From Rhodospirillales bacterium (GTDB lineage: Bacteria; Pseudomonadota; Alphaproteobacteria; ATCC43930; CGMCC-115725), in assembly GCA_947473305.1 (NCBI GenBank), contig CANJCB010000004.1, forward strand, positions 1 to 64,000: 64,000 bases of DNA, written 5' to 3'. Of this stretch, positions 1 through 8,552 are shown piece by piece. Within the stretch, counting starts at the first letter, position 1. Each line of letters opens with the position of its first letter. The position numbers and the translations under genes were made by a program. The notes below the pieces were generated by a model. That model saw only the letters and a program-made list of their open reading frames with translations. It did no database searches and was not told where the DNA came from.

Positions 1-114
1 AAGACCTGCGCCAAGCTGGGCATATCGTTCTGGGACTATCTCGGCGCCAGACTCGCCGTCGCAGGAAGTCTCGCCATCCCGCGCCTACCCGAACTCGTCG
101 GCAACCAAGCCTGA
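1..114 (+). CDS. C-terminal fragment of a putative transposase
   Basis: An open frame runs in from the left edge and ends at a TGA at 112-114, giving 37 residues that begin KTCAKLGISFWDYLGARLA and end LVGNQA. The KLGISFWDYLG stretch resembles, from memory, the tail of alphaproteobacterial transposases. The fragment is too short to name an IS family, and no terminal inverted repeat can be seen because most of the element lies outside the window. It sits 64 bases from a tRNA gene, a common neighbourhood for mobile DNA. It could instead be the tail of an unrelated gene. Confidence 0.4.
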   Translation, partial: KTCAKLGISFWDYLGARLAVAGSLAIPRLPELVGNQA

Positions 115-177
115 CAAGCAGACAGGCCCAGGGTTTTGCCCCTGTTACCAAAATTCCCACTAACCTATTGAAAAGAA

Positions 178-254
178 TGGCGCGCCCGGAGGAATTCGAA
201 TCCCCAACCCCCAGATTCGTAGTCTGGTGCTCTATCCAGTTGAGCTACGGGCGC
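178..254 (-). tRNA. tRNA-Arg (anticodon ACG)
   Basis: Read on the minus strand the segment folds as a cloverleaf. The acceptor stem pairs GCGCCCG with CGGGCGC, followed by discriminator G and an encoded CCA (plus-strand 178-180). The anticodon stem-loop is CCAGA-CTACGAA-TCTGG, giving anticodon ACG, which is deaminated to ICG in bacteria and decodes CGU, CGC and CGA arginine codons. The T arm carries the usual GATTCGAAT core. Length is 77 nt including CCA. It stands alone, with no second tRNA beside it. Confidence 0.96.
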
Positions 255-411
255 CCGACCTGCCGCCATAGGGCGGCGAGGGAGCCGGAAGCTAACCGCA
301 ACTGTCGGCGAAGGCAAGCGTCGCGTGGCAGCTCATAAATCCCATGCATCGGGCCTTGTTACAGCTGCAAAGGGCCTTTCGCGTTCCGTCCGAGGCGGGT
401 AGTCTCCCGCC

Positions 412-975
412 ATGCTTCTCGCCCGCTCATTGCCCTTCGCCGCCCCCGCTCTGCTCGTGACGCTCCTGGCCCTGCCGGGGTGCTCGACGCTCGACAAGAA
501 TGTCTGGCCGCTCTTTGCGGGCTCGAATGAGAGCACGACGACCGCCAGCACGGCCACGGCGAGCACGGGAACGGTTGCCGGCGCTTCGGGAAGCGCCGCC
601 CCCGTTCTCCGCCCGCCCGCGGCCCCGGCTTCGGGAGACCGGCCCGGCCTTTCGGTCGCCAATGGGCTCGCCGAGCGGCGGCCCCTGGTGATCATCCGCT
701 TCGATCGCCCGGACCCTGTTTTCGACCGTCCGCTCTACGACGCCGTGAGCCTTGCTCTCCAGCGCAAGCCCGACGCGGTCTTCGATCTCGTGGCCATGGC
801 GCCCCCACCCGCCACCGTTCAGCGGTTGCGCGACAATCAGGCCGCCGCGGGGCGCAACATGCAGTCGGTTCTGCGCTCGCTCACCGAAATGGGGCTGCCG
901 GAGGATCGGGTCACGCTTTCGGCCACGACCAGCGCGGCCACGGGCGGCGACGAGATCCGTCTCTATGTCCGCTGA
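412..975 (+). CDS. Putative lipoprotein of unknown function
   Basis: The 187-residue protein starts with a signal sequence (residues 1-23: two arginines/alanines then [10 protein letters not shown]) that ends in a lipobox, LPGC, with the lipidated cysteine at residue 24. A low-complexity Thr/Ser/Ala/Pro linker at about 40-75 is followed by a compact C-terminal part with [12 protein letters not shown] and later [18 protein letters not shown]. The predicted location is the periplasmic face of the inner or outer membrane. The last 11 bases overlap the start of the phosphoribosyltransferase gene, so the two are probably cotranscribed. I do not recognise a named family, although short envelope lipoproteins of this shape are common in alphaproteobacteria. 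Confidence 0.75.
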   Translation: MLLARSLPFAAPALLVTLLALPGCSTLDKNVWPLFAGSNESTTTASTATASTGTVAGASGSAAPVLRPPAAPASGDRPGLSVANGLAERRPLVIIRFDRPDPVFDRPLYDAVSLALQRKPDAVFDLVAMAPPPATVQRLRDNQAAAGRNMQSVLRSLTEMGLPEDRVTLSATTSAATGGDEIRLYVR

Positions 976-1462
976 GCCGGACGGAAACCCGAACAAAACC
1001 TTTCCCGTCACCTGGGACGAATTGCACCGCAACGCCCGCGCGCTCGCCTGGCGGCTGCTGGACATGGGGCCCTGGAAGGGAATTATCGCGATTACTCGCG
1101 GCGGGCTGGTGCCGGCGGCCATCGTCGCCCGCGAACTCGACCTCAGGCTGGTGGATACGCTCTGCGTCGCCAGCTACGACGACCGCCAGCGCGGCACGGT
1201 TCAGGTGCTGAAAGGCGTGGCCGGGGACGGCGAGGGTTATCTCATCATCGACGACCTCGTGGATACCGGCCATACCGCCCGGGTCGTCCGGGAAATGCTG
1301 CCCAAGGCGCATTTTGCGACGGTCTATGCAAAACCGGCGGGCCGGCCCCTGGTCGATACCTTCATCACCGAATTGAGCCAGGACACCTGGATCCTCTTCC
1401 CCTGGGACATCGAACATCAATTCGCTCCGCCGCTCGCCAGCGTGCGGGCGGCACAACGCTGA
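965..1462 (+). CDS. gpt: Xanthine/guanine phosphoribosyltransferase
   Basis: This 165-residue enzyme would transfer phosphoribosyl from PRPP to xanthine or guanine in purine salvage, in the cytoplasm. The PRPP-binding signature of type I phosphoribosyltransferases is clear as [13 protein letters not shown] near residue 95, and an ITRGGLVPA segment near residue 40 matches the loop after the first strand in Gpt. Length is close to the E. coli enzyme (152). The ATG at 965 is chosen because it gives the normal Gpt length; the frame stays open further upstream but only through the lipoprotein gene. The end [14 protein letters not shown] is also typical of the family. Confidence 0.88.
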   Translation: MSAEPDGNPNKTFPVTWDELHRNARALAWRLLDMGPWKGIIAITRGGLVPAAIVARELDLRLVDTLCVASYDDRQRGTVQVLKGVAGDGEGYLIIDDLVDTGHTARVVREMLPKAHFATVYAKPAGRPLVDTFITELSQDTWILFPWDIEHQFAPPLASVRAAQR

Positions 1463-1473
1463 GAGCGGGCGTC

Positions 1474-3216
1474 ATGCGCCTGCCGCCTGGATCCTTGCGA
1501 TGGCTCGCGGTTGCCGGCTGTTTCCTGGCCGGAGCCGCAACCGCCCAGCCGGCGCCTGAGCGCGCCACCGGATCGATCGAGAAACACGCGGTTACGACCC
1601 GTCACGATATGGTGGTGGCCGAGGATGTCCGCGCGGTCGATGCCGGGGTTGCGATGCTGCGCGCCGGGGGCGGCGCCATCGATGCCGCCATCGCGACCCA
1701 GCTTGTGCTCAACCTGGTCGAGCCGCAGTCTTCCGGCATCGGCGGCGGCGCCTTCCTGGTCTATTGGGCGGCCGGGGAGAAGCGCGTCGAGACCTTCGAC
1801 GGGCGCGAAACCGCTCCCGCCAGCGCCAAGCCCGACCGTTTCCTCGGCGCGGACGGCAAGCCCCTTCCCTTCTTCCAGGCGGTGGTGGGCGGCAAGTCGG
1901 TCGGCGTACCGGGCGTGCTGCGCATGCTGGAACTCGCCCATAAGAAACATGGCAAACTCCCCTGGGCGAAGCTTTTCGAGCCCGCCATCCAGCTTGCGGA
2001 CGAGGGTTTCCTGATTTCTCCCCGTCTTCATGGCCTGCTCTCGGACGAGCGTTACCTGAAGCTCTACGAGCCTGCACGGAGCTATTTCTACCGGCCCGAC
2101 GGCACGCCCAAGCCGATTGGCACAAGGCTCGTCAACAAGGCCCTCGCCGATACCTTCCGAACCCTCGCGGCGGAAGGCCCCGACGCCTTCTACAAAGGCG
2201 CCATCGGCCGCGATGTGGTGGAAGCGGTCGCCCATGCCGAGGTCAGTCCCGGCGATCTCAGCGAAAGCGACCTCGCCGCCTATAAGGCCGAGGAGCGGGA
2301 AGCCGTCTGCGGCCCTTATCGCGTCTACCGGGTCTGCAGCATGGGGCCGCCGAGTTCGGGCGGCATCGCGGTGCTGGAAATTCTCGGGATCCTGAGCCGC
2401 TTCGATCTCAAGGGCCTCGCGCCGCCCTCGGCCGAGGGCGTCCATCTCTTCGCCGAGGCGGGGCGGCTCGCCTATGCGGACCGCGACCGCTACGTGGCCG
2501 ATCCCGCCTTCGCCCGTGTGCCGACCAAGGGCATGATCGACCCCGCCTATATCGCGACGCGAGCCCGGCTGGTCGACCCCGCCAAATCCATGGGCCGCGC
2601 GGAACCGGGCGAGCCGCCGGGCTCGCATGCGGCGCTGCAGAGCGACGACCGGTCGCCGGAATTGCCCTCGACCAGCCAGATCTCCATCGTCGACAAGGAC
2701 GGTGACGCCGTCAGCATGACCACGACCATCGAGAACCAATTCGGTTCCCGGATGATGGTGCGGGGCTTCCTTTTGAACAATCAGCTCACCGATTTCTCCT
2801 TCGCGCCCGAACAGGATGGCAAGCCCATCGCCAACCGGGTCGAGGCCGGCAAGCGCCCGCGCAGCTCGATCAGCCCGGTCCTGGTCTTCGACGGGGAAGG
2901 CAGGCTGAAAATGGTCGTGGGCTCGCCCGGCGGACCGACGATCATCAATTACGTCGCCAAGACCATCGTCGCGGCGCTCGATTGGGACCTCGACATGCAG
3001 CAGGCGGCAGATCTCCTGAACTTCGGCAACCGCAACGGGTTGACCGAGATCGAGGAAGACCCGATGGCCAAGGGCCTCGCCGAAAAGCTCGCGGGCATGG
3101 GCCATCAGACCCGCATCCTCGAGCAGAACAGCGGAGTCCACGGCATCCTCGTCAGGGACGGCAAACTCGAAGGCGGCGCGGACCGGCGGCGGGAGGGCGT
3201 CGCGCGCGGCGACTGA
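1474..3216 (+). CDS. ggt: Gamma-glutamyltransferase precursor
   Basis: The 580-residue precursor carries a signal peptide (about residues 1-24, ending AGAATAQ), so it acts in the periplasm, where it cleaves or transfers gamma-glutamyl groups from glutathione and related peptides. Family landmarks occur in order: SGIGGGAFLVYW near 88, SMGPPSSGGIAVLEI near 290, the autoprocessing site TSQISIVDKDGD with the expected nucleophile Thr400 that becomes the first residue of the small subunit, and LLNNQLTDFSF after it. PRSSISPVLVF and SPGGPTIINYV lie in the small subunit. Length matches the E. coli enzyme (580). It ends one base before the next ATG, so it is coupled to the methyltransferase gene. Confidence 0.93.
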   Translation: MRLPPGSLRWLAVAGCFLAGAATAQPAPERATGSIEKHAVTTRHDMVVAEDVRAVDAGVAMLRAGGGAIDAAIATQLVLNLVEPQSSGIGGGAFLVYWAAGEKRVETFDGRETAPASAKPDRFLGADGKPLPFFQAVVGGKSVGVPGVLRMLELAHKKHGKLPWAKLFEPAIQLADEGFLISPRLHGLLSDERYLKLYEPARSYFYRPDGTPKPIGTRLVNKALADTFRTLAAEGPDAFYKGAIGRDVVEAVAHAEVSPGDLSESDLAAYKAEEREAVCGPYRVYRVCSMGPPSSGGIAVLEILGILSRFDLKGLAPPSAEGVHLFAEAGRLAYADRDRYVADPAFARVPTKGMIDPAYIATRARLVDPAKSMGRAEPGEPPGSHAALQSDDRSPELPSTSQISIVDKDGDAVSMTTTIENQFGSRMMVRGFLLNNQLTDFSFAPEQDGKPIANRVEAGKRPRSSISPVLVFDGEGRLKMVVGSPGGPTIINYVAKTIVAALDWDLDMQQAADLLNFGNRNGLTEIEEDPMAKGLAEKLAGMGHQTRILEQNSGVHGILVRDGKLEGGADRRREGVARGD

Positions 3217-3217
3217 C

Positions 3218-4417
3218 ATGACCGATACGCCTCAATCGAGACCTTCCGTGGCCCTCCAGCCCGGCCGCCACAAGCGCGCCGAGGGCGGGCATCCCTGGGT
3301 CTATTCCAACGAGATCCAGATGAACGAGGCGGCAAAGGCCCTGCCTGCGGGATCCCTGGTGACCCTGCGCGCCGCCGGCGGACAGCCGCTGGGCGTCGCC
3401 ACCTTCAATCCGCACACCCTGGTCAGCGCCCGTTTCCTCGATCGCCACTGGGACTGCAAGATCGATGCGGACTTCCTGGCAAGCCGGCTGGAGGCCGCCC
3501 TGGCGATCCGGGGCAGGCTCTACCCCGAGCCCTATTACCGCCTCATCCATGCGGAAGCGGATGGCTTGCCGGGTCTGGTAGTCGACCGCTTCGGCGATAC
3601 CCTTGTCTGCCAGCTCAATACCGCCGGGATGATGGGCCTCGAAGGCGCGTTGATCCAGGCGTTCGATATCGTGCTTCATCCCCAGGCCATCGTATTCCGG
3701 AACGACAGCCCGGCGCGGGGCATGGAGGGATTGGAGCCGGAGACCCGCGTGGTGCGGGGAGCCCTTGACGGCCCCATCGAGCTTCTCGAGAACGGCGCGG
3801 TGCTTTTCGCCGATCTCGCCGGGGGTCAGAAGACGGGTTGGTTCTACGATCAGCGCGACAATCGGCGTTTCATCAAGGATCTGGCGCAGGGAGCGCGGGT
3901 TCTCGACCTCTATTGTTTCGCCGGCGGCTTCGCGGTCGAGGCGGCCCTGGGCGGCGCCAGGGAAGTGCTGGCGATCGACCGGTCCGAAGCGGCCTTGGCG
4001 CTGGCCTCGAAGGCGGCCGAGCGCAATGGGGTGGCGGATCGCTGCCGTTTCCTCCGCGCCGACGTCTTCGACGAGCTCCAGCGTCTCGCAAGCCAGGGCG
4101 AGCGCTTCGATATCGTGATCGCCGATCCGCCCGCCTTCATCAAATCCAGGAAGGACCTGGGGCCGGGGCTCCGGGGCTACCGCAAGCTCGCCCGCATGTC
4201 GGCGGCCGTGGTGGCGAAGGGCGGTTATCTCCTGGCCGCTTCCTGCTCCCACAACGCAAGCCCCGAGGATTTCGCCGAAGCGGTGCGGCGCGGCGTCCAG
4301 GACGCAGGCCGCACGGGACGCATCCTGCGGCAGGCCGGGGCGGCCCCGGATCACCCGGTCCACCCTTTCCTGCCCGAATCCGCCTATCTCAAGGCCGAAG
4401 TCCTGGCGCTCGACTAG
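3218..4417 (+). CDS. rlmI: Class I SAM-dependent rRNA methyltransferase, RlmI-like
   Basis: A 399-residue protein with the RlmI layout: an N-terminal PUA-type RNA-binding region (about 10-80, with HPWVYSNEI), a central EEHEE-like part, and a C-terminal Rossmann methyltransferase domain. Motif I is VLDLYCFAGGFAVEAAL, followed by the acidic VLAIDRS. Motif IV is FDIVIADPPAFIKS and the final substrate-binding region is AASCSHNASPEDF. In E. coli RlmI makes 5-methylcytosine 1962 of 23S rRNA, and that role is inferred here by family. The 3' end overlaps the opposing kinase gene by 29 bases. Confidence 0.85.
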   Translation: MTDTPQSRPSVALQPGRHKRAEGGHPWVYSNEIQMNEAAKALPAGSLVTLRAAGGQPLGVATFNPHTLVSARFLDRHWDCKIDADFLASRLEAALAIRGRLYPEPYYRLIHAEADGLPGLVVDRFGDTLVCQLNTAGMMGLEGALIQAFDIVLHPQAIVFRNDSPARGMEGLEPETRVVRGALDGPIELLENGAVLFADLAGGQKTGWFYDQRDNRRFIKDLAQGARVLDLYCFAGGFAVEAALGGAREVLAIDRSEAALALASKAAERNGVADRCRFLRADVFDELQRLASQGERFDIVIADPPAFIKSRKDLGPGLRGYRKLARMSAAVVAKGGYLLAASCSHNASPEDFAEAVRRGVQDAGRTGRILRQAGAAPDHPVHPFLPESAYLKAEVLALD

Positions 4418-5846
4418 AACGTCGCACCCGCCGGCGCGGCGGCGGATTGCTCGGCTCCGACATCGGCAAGGTCAGCCGGAAGATCGTGCCTTCGCCCGTG
4501 CTGTCCACCAGCATGAGATCGCCGCCATGGGCGCGCACGACCTCCCGCGCGATGGCAAGGCCCAGACCCGTCCCGCCGGCCCGTGCCGAACCCGCGAAAG
4601 GCCTGAAGAGATTGTCCCTTGCCTTGGGCGAAAGTCCGGGTCCGTCGTCGGTGACATCTATCGCCACCACGCCGTTGCCGGTCCGCGCGGAGATCTGGAT
4701 CTGCTGGGCTCCCGCCTCGGTCGCGTTGCGGCAGAGATTGTAGAGCGCACGGTAAAGCTGATCCCGGTCGGCTTCGATTTCCAGGGCGGGCATCACGTCG
4801 CGAGCCAGCCGCGGCCCCCCTTCATCGGGCGGATCGAGCATCGTCGAGAGGTCGTCGATGAGCGCCGCCAGCGAAAAATACCGGCGATGCAAAGGGGGCG
4901 CGCCGTCGCGGGTATAGTCGAGCGTGCGCGAGCAGAGCGCCACCGCCCGGTCGATGGCGGCGAGCAGCCGGGGCGCCACGCGCCGCACGTCCGGGGCATC
5001 GCTCTCCGCCAGCCCGTCGGAGACGAGACGAGCGGTGGAGAGGATATTGCGCAGGTCGTGATTGATCTTCATCACCGCCGTGCCGAGCGCCGCGAGCCGC
5101 GCGTTCTGGCCCAGGGACTGGCGGATCGTCTCCTGCATGGTTGCGAGTTCCCGCTGGGCGAGGCCGATCTCGTCCCCTCGGGGCGAGGGCACGATGACCC
5201 GGGACGCATCCTCCGGGTCTTCGCGGAAGGCGACCATGCTGTTACTGAGCCGGCGCAAGGGGCGCACCAGCATGAATTCGAGGCTCAAATAGACGAGCGT
5301 CCCGGCCATCAGCGAAATTACGATGGAGAGTTCGAGCACCCGCCAGCCGAAATCCCACATTTCGCCCACCATGGGCGCTTCGTCGAGCAGCACCTCGACG
5401 ATGGTCAGGGGATCCTTGGGCGAGATCGCCAGCACGCGCAGCACCCGGTTATGGGTCTGGGCCAGCGCCACGAAGGCGTCGGAAATTGACTGGAAGAACT
5501 TGGTCGTCCGCAGATCGTAGACCGCGTCGATGGGCGGCGGCTCTTCCGCGTCGATCATGAGGCGCGTATTGTTGGGCTTGCTCAGGACGATGCCATAGGC
5601 GCCCACATGGGCCAGAAGCTCGTCGGCCAAGTCCTGGCTCACCATATTGTCGGGCGTCGCTTCGAGCGCCAGGATCGCGAGATGGCTCGAAGCGATCCGG
5701 CTCTCAAGATAAGAGAGCCGCCAACGGGCAACCGAGGGGGCGAAGATCAGGAATTCGCCCAGCATGATGAAGACGGCGGTCAGCACGAGAAGCCGCGCCG
5801 AGAGGCTGCGCCAGGGCGCGAGCTTAGTTGCTTTGCGTCCGATCAT
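4389..5846 (-). CDS. Membrane sensor histidine kinase
   Basis: With the ATG at 5846 the protein is 485 residues. Two membrane segments (about 17-37 and 170-193) bracket a periplasmic sensor region of roughly 130 residues, followed by a HAMP-like linker (VRPLRRLSNSMVAF). The H-box is INHDLRN with the likely phosphorylated His263. The ATPase domain shows an N-box (LYNLCRNATEAG), DDGPGLS and a GTGLGLAIA glycine loop. The H-box HDLRN and the compact ATPase domain are typical of an alphaproteobacterial HWE-unlike, NtrB/PhoR-type subgroup. No response regulator gene lies next to it, so its partner is elsewhere. The upstream frame extension to 6005 overlaps the rpmH promoter and looks non-coding. 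Confidence 0.85.
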   Translation of the reverse strand: MIGRKATKLAPWRSLSARLLVLTAVFIMLGEFLIFAPSVARWRLSYLESRIASSHLAILALEATPDNMVSQDLADELLAHVGAYGIVLSKPNNTRLMIDAEEPPPIDAVYDLRTTKFFQSISDAFVALAQTHNRVLRVLAISPKDPLTIVEVLLDEAPMVGEMWDFGWRVLELSIVISLMAGTLVYLSLEFMLVRPLRRLSNSMVAFREDPEDASRVIVPSPRGDEIGLAQRELATMQETIRQSLGQNARLAALGTAVMKINHDLRNILSTARLVSDGLAESDAPDVRRVAPRLLAAIDRAVALCSRTLDYTRDGAPPLHRRYFSLAALIDDLSTMLDPPDEGGPRLARDVMPALEIEADRDQLYRALYNLCRNATEAGAQQIQISARTGNGVVAIDVTDDGPGLSPKARDNLFRPFAGSARAGGTGLGLAIAREVVRAHGGDLMLVDSTGEGTIFRLTLPMSEPSNPPPRRRVRRSSRAPGLRP

Positions 5847-5922
5847 GGCCCCAAGCCTATCATAAGGTAGGAGGCCGGTCAGCCTGCGACGATCATGAAC
5901 GGAGGCTGAACCCGAGCGAAAG

Positions 5923-5951
5923 TTGACTTCGACCGGGCGGTCCCTTATACA
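5923..5951 (+). promoter_or_regulatory. Sigma70-type promoter of the rpmH operon
   Basis: TTGACT at 5923-5928 is followed after 17 bases by TATACA at 5946-5951 (or TTATAC one base earlier with a 16-base spacer). Both hexamers are near consensus and lie 44 bases before the GTG start of rpmH, so the leader is short. A strong promoter here is expected because rpmH and rnpA products are needed in large amounts. It faces away from the sensor-kinase gene, whose start is at 5846. Confidence 0.75.
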
Positions 5952-5994
5952 CCCCGCCTCAACCCTTGCCCTGTCCGTAGTCGGAGCCCGTGCC

Positions 5995-6129
5995 GTGAAG
6001 CGCACTTATCAGCCGAGCAAACTCATTCGCAAGCGCCGCCACGGTTTCCGCAGCCGCATGGCCACCGTCGGCGGCCGGGGCGTCATCGCCCGCCGCCGCT
6101 CGCGCGGCCGCAAGCGGCTCTCCGCCTAA
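5995..6129 (+). CDS. rpmH: 50S ribosomal protein L34
   Basis: A 44-residue, very basic protein, the exact usual length of L34. The sequence begins [20 protein letters not shown] and ends with GRKRLSA, both diagnostic of bL34. The start is GTG at 5995; the frame is open further upstream, but the extension runs across the promoter. It is the first gene of the conserved rpmH-rnpA-yidD-yidC-engB run. Confidence 0.98.
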   Translation: MKRTYQPSKLIRKRRHGFRSRMATVGGRGVIARRRSRGRKRLSA

Positions 6130-6153
6130 AACCCGCTCAAGGCTCATGGCCTC

Positions 6154-6510
6154 ATGGGAGCCATCGCGCGCCTGACGCGACGATCGGAATTCCTGAAGGT
6201 GGCCGCGGGCCGGCGGAAGTCGGTGACGCCGGGCCTGATCCTTCAAGCGCTTGATAATCCCGACCTCATCGCCGAAAACCCTTTCCGGATCGGTTATACC
6301 GCGAGCCGCAAGGTCGGCAATGCCGTGAAGCGCAACCGCGCCAAGCGGCGGCTTCGGGCGCTCGCGGCCGAAATCCTGCCGGAGAAGGCCGCGCCAGGGC
6401 GGGATTACGTGCTGATCGCCCGTTCCGAAACCGTGACACGCCCTTTCGCCGACTTGCGCGGGGACCTGATACAGGCCCTGCGCCGGCTCGACAGGCAGGT
6501 GCAGCGATGA
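6154..6510 (+). CDS. rnpA: Ribonuclease P protein component
   Basis: A 118-residue basic protein that binds the catalytic RNA of RNase P and helps it remove 5' leaders from tRNA precursors. The family signature [16 protein letters not shown] is present near residues 53-68, preceded by RIGYTASRK, and the N terminus shows [10 protein letters not shown]. It follows rpmH by 24 bases and overlaps yidD by four bases (ATGA), so the genes are translationally coupled. Confidence 0.97.
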   Translation: MGAIARLTRRSEFLKVAAGRRKSVTPGLILQALDNPDLIAENPFRIGYTASRKVGNAVKRNRAKRRLRALAAEILPEKAAPGRDYVLIARSETVTRPFADLRGDLIQALRRLDRQVQR

Positions 6511-6773
6511 TCGGCGCCTTGCTTCGCGGGCTGATCCGCGCCTACAAACTCTTCGTCTCGCCCATCCTGCCGCCGAGTTGCCGCTATCTGCCGACCTGCT
6601 CGGACTACGCGGCGGAAGCCATCGCGACCCATGGAGCCCTTCGGGGTTCCTGGCTCACCGCGCGGCGCCTTTCACGCTGCCACCCCTGGGGCGGCAGCGG
6701 TTACGATCCGGTCCCGGAAGCCCATCCGGCGCACCGCCCCCACACCCCGCTCGCCTGCCGCCACGGCCGGTAA
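6507..6773 (+). CDS. yidD: Membrane protein insertion efficiency factor YidD
   Basis: An 88-residue protein with the conserved YidD core: [28 protein letters not shown], and [15 protein letters not shown]. It lies on the inner face of the membrane and assists YidC in inserting membrane proteins. The start codon lies inside the end of rnpA (ATGA overlap). The last 15 residues after the core are poorly conserved in the family, as usual. Confidence 0.96.
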   Translation: MIGALLRGLIRAYKLFVSPILPPSCRYLPTCSDYAAEAIATHGALRGSWLTARRLSRCHPWGGSGYDPVPEAHPAHRPHTPLACRHGR

Positions 6774-6793
6774 GAGCGCCGTCAGGAATCCCC

Positions 6794-8545
6794 ATGTCTG
6801 GAATGGACAATAAAAATCTCATCATCGCCATCGCGGTTTCGATCGTGATCCTGCTGGGGTTCGAGCTTTTCATTCAGCGCCCGAACGCCGAGCTTAAGCA
6901 GGCGCAGATCGCCGCCCAGCAGGCCGAAGAGGCAAAGAAGGCGGAGAGCAATCCGACGCCCGCCGCGGCACCGGCGGGAACGGTTCCGGGCACGGCCGCA
7001 GCGACCACAACCGTGATGCCCCGCGCCCAGGCACTGACCCAGGCTCCGCGCGTCCGCATCAGCACCCCGAGCCTCCATGGCTCCATCTCGCTGGAAGGCG
7101 GTCGGCTCGACGATCTCTCCCTTGTCAAATATCGCGAGACGGTGGATCCCGCGAGCCCGGAGATCGTGCTGCTTTCTCCCAACGGCGCCGAGCATCCCTA
7201 TAAGGCGGAATTCGGCTGGTCCCTGGCGCAAGGCGCGACGGCGAAGCTGCCGGACGGCGACACCCGCTGGACCACCTCGGCCGACGAGTTGACCGTGGGT
7301 CACCCGGTCGATCTCTCCTGGGACAACGGCGAGGGTCTCAAATTCGTCCGCACCTATGCGGTGGACGAGAACTTCATGTTCACCGTGACACAGCGGGTCG
7401 AGAACAAAAGCTCGACGCCGGTGTCGCTCCTTCCCTACGGCCTCATCAACCGGACCGGCACGCCGGAGGTCCTGGGCTATTACCTTCTCCACGAAGGCCT
7501 CATCGGCATCTTCGATGGGAAAGAAAAGGACATCAAATACGCGGACCTGAAGCCCGCGGACGGCAAGCCCAACGAAGTCATCGAGACCCCCACCACCGGC
7601 GGCTGGCTCGGGATCACCGACAAATATTGGCTGACCGCGCTTATTCCCGACCAGAAGGAAATGGTCAAAACCCATTTCCAGAAAACCGAGGCCGGCAAGA
7701 TCGAGCGCTATCAGGCGGATTTCCTGGGGCCGGAGCATGTGGCCGATGCCGGCGGTTCGACAGAATCGACGATCCGCTTTTTCGCCGGCGCCAAGGAGGT
7801 GAAACTCCTGACCGGCTATATGAACGATCTCGGAATCACCAATTTCGACTATGCGGTCGACTGGGGCTATTTCTGGTTCCTGACCCATCCGATCTTCAAG
7901 GTGCTCGATTTCTTCAATCATGAAATCGGCAATTTCGGCCTGTCGATCCTGCTGCTGACGGTGCTCATCAAGCTTGCCTTTTTCCCGCTCGCCAACAAGT
8001 CCTACCGGGCGATGGGCAAGATGAAGCTCCTCCAGCCGGAGATGGTGAAGCTCCGCGAGAAGTTCGGCGAGGACAAGGCCAGGCTCAATCAGGAGATGAT
8101 GGCGCTCTATAAGCGCACCGGAGCGAACCCCATGGCCGGGTGTCTTCCGATCTTCATCCAGATCCCGGTCTTCTTCTCGCTCTACAAGGTGCTCTTCGTC
8201 ACCATCGAGATGCGGCATGCGCCCTTCTACGGCTGGGTCCACGACCTGTCGGCCCAGGATCCGACCAGCATCTTCAATCTCTTCGGCCTGATTCCCTTCA
8301 CGCCGCCCCATGTGTTGATGATCGGCGCCTGGCCGCTGATCATGGGCGTGACCATGTTCCTGCAGCAGAAACTGAACCCGCAGCCCGCCGACCCGGTGCA
8401 GGCCAAGATGTTCATGTTCCTGCCGATCGTCTTCACCTACATGCTGGCCTCCTTCCCGGCCGGACTGGTGATCTATTGGGCCTGGAACAACACGCTCTCG
8501 ATCCTCCAGCAATGGGTCATCATGCGCCGGGCAGCAAAAACCTGA
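6794..8545 (+). CDS. yidC: Membrane protein insertase YidC
   Basis: With ATG at 6794 the protein is 583 residues, a normal size for a Gram-negative YidC. The first membrane segment is LIIAIAVSIVILLGFELF. It is followed by a large periplasmic domain (about 50-350) after a Pro/Ala-rich linker, and then the conserved five-helix insertase core starting near WGYFWFLTHPIF, with ANKSYRAMGKMKLLQPEM, ANPMAGCLPIFIQIPVF and YWAWNNTLSILQQW. It inserts inner-membrane proteins with or without SecYEG. A second ATG three codons later (6803) is equally possible as start. It follows yidD by 20 bases and precedes engB by 7. Confidence 0.97.
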   Translation: MSGMDNKNLIIAIAVSIVILLGFELFIQRPNAELKQAQIAAQQAEEAKKAESNPTPAAAPAGTVPGTAAATTTVMPRAQALTQAPRVRISTPSLHGSISLEGGRLDDLSLVKYRETVDPASPEIVLLSPNGAEHPYKAEFGWSLAQGATAKLPDGDTRWTTSADELTVGHPVDLSWDNGEGLKFVRTYAVDENFMFTVTQRVENKSSTPVSLLPYGLINRTGTPEVLGYYLLHEGLIGIFDGKEKDIKYADLKPADGKPNEVIETPTTGGWLGITDKYWLTALIPDQKEMVKTHFQKTEAGKIERYQADFLGPEHVADAGGSTESTIRFFAGAKEVKLLTGYMNDLGITNFDYAVDWGYFWFLTHPIFKVLDFFNHEIGNFGLSILLLTVLIKLAFFPLANKSYRAMGKMKLLQPEMVKLREKFGEDKARLNQEMMALYKRTGANPMAGCLPIFIQIPVFFSLYKVLFVTIEMRHAPFYGWVHDLSAQDPTSIFNLFGLIPFTPPHVLMIGAWPLIMGVTMFLQQKLNPQPADPVQAKMFMFLPIVFTYMLASFPAGLVIYWAWNNTLSILQQWVIMRRAAKT

Positions 8546-8552
8546 GGGCGAC

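Noticed and set aside
752-964. Extended N terminus for the phosphoribosyltransferase
   Set aside because: The extension only re-reads the lipoprotein gene in another frame; the ATG at 965 gives the normal family length.
412-1462. Long opposite-strand open frames such as 427-1122 and 1417-3219
   Set aside because: High-GC coding sequence opens all frames. These run fully antisense to recognisable genes, lack ribosome sites and have no family-like motifs.
5800-6000. Possible replication origin near rpmH
   Set aside because: rpmH lies near oriC in many bacteria, but no cluster of DnaA-box-like nonamers, no AT-rich unwinding stretch and no dnaA or parAB gene are seen here.
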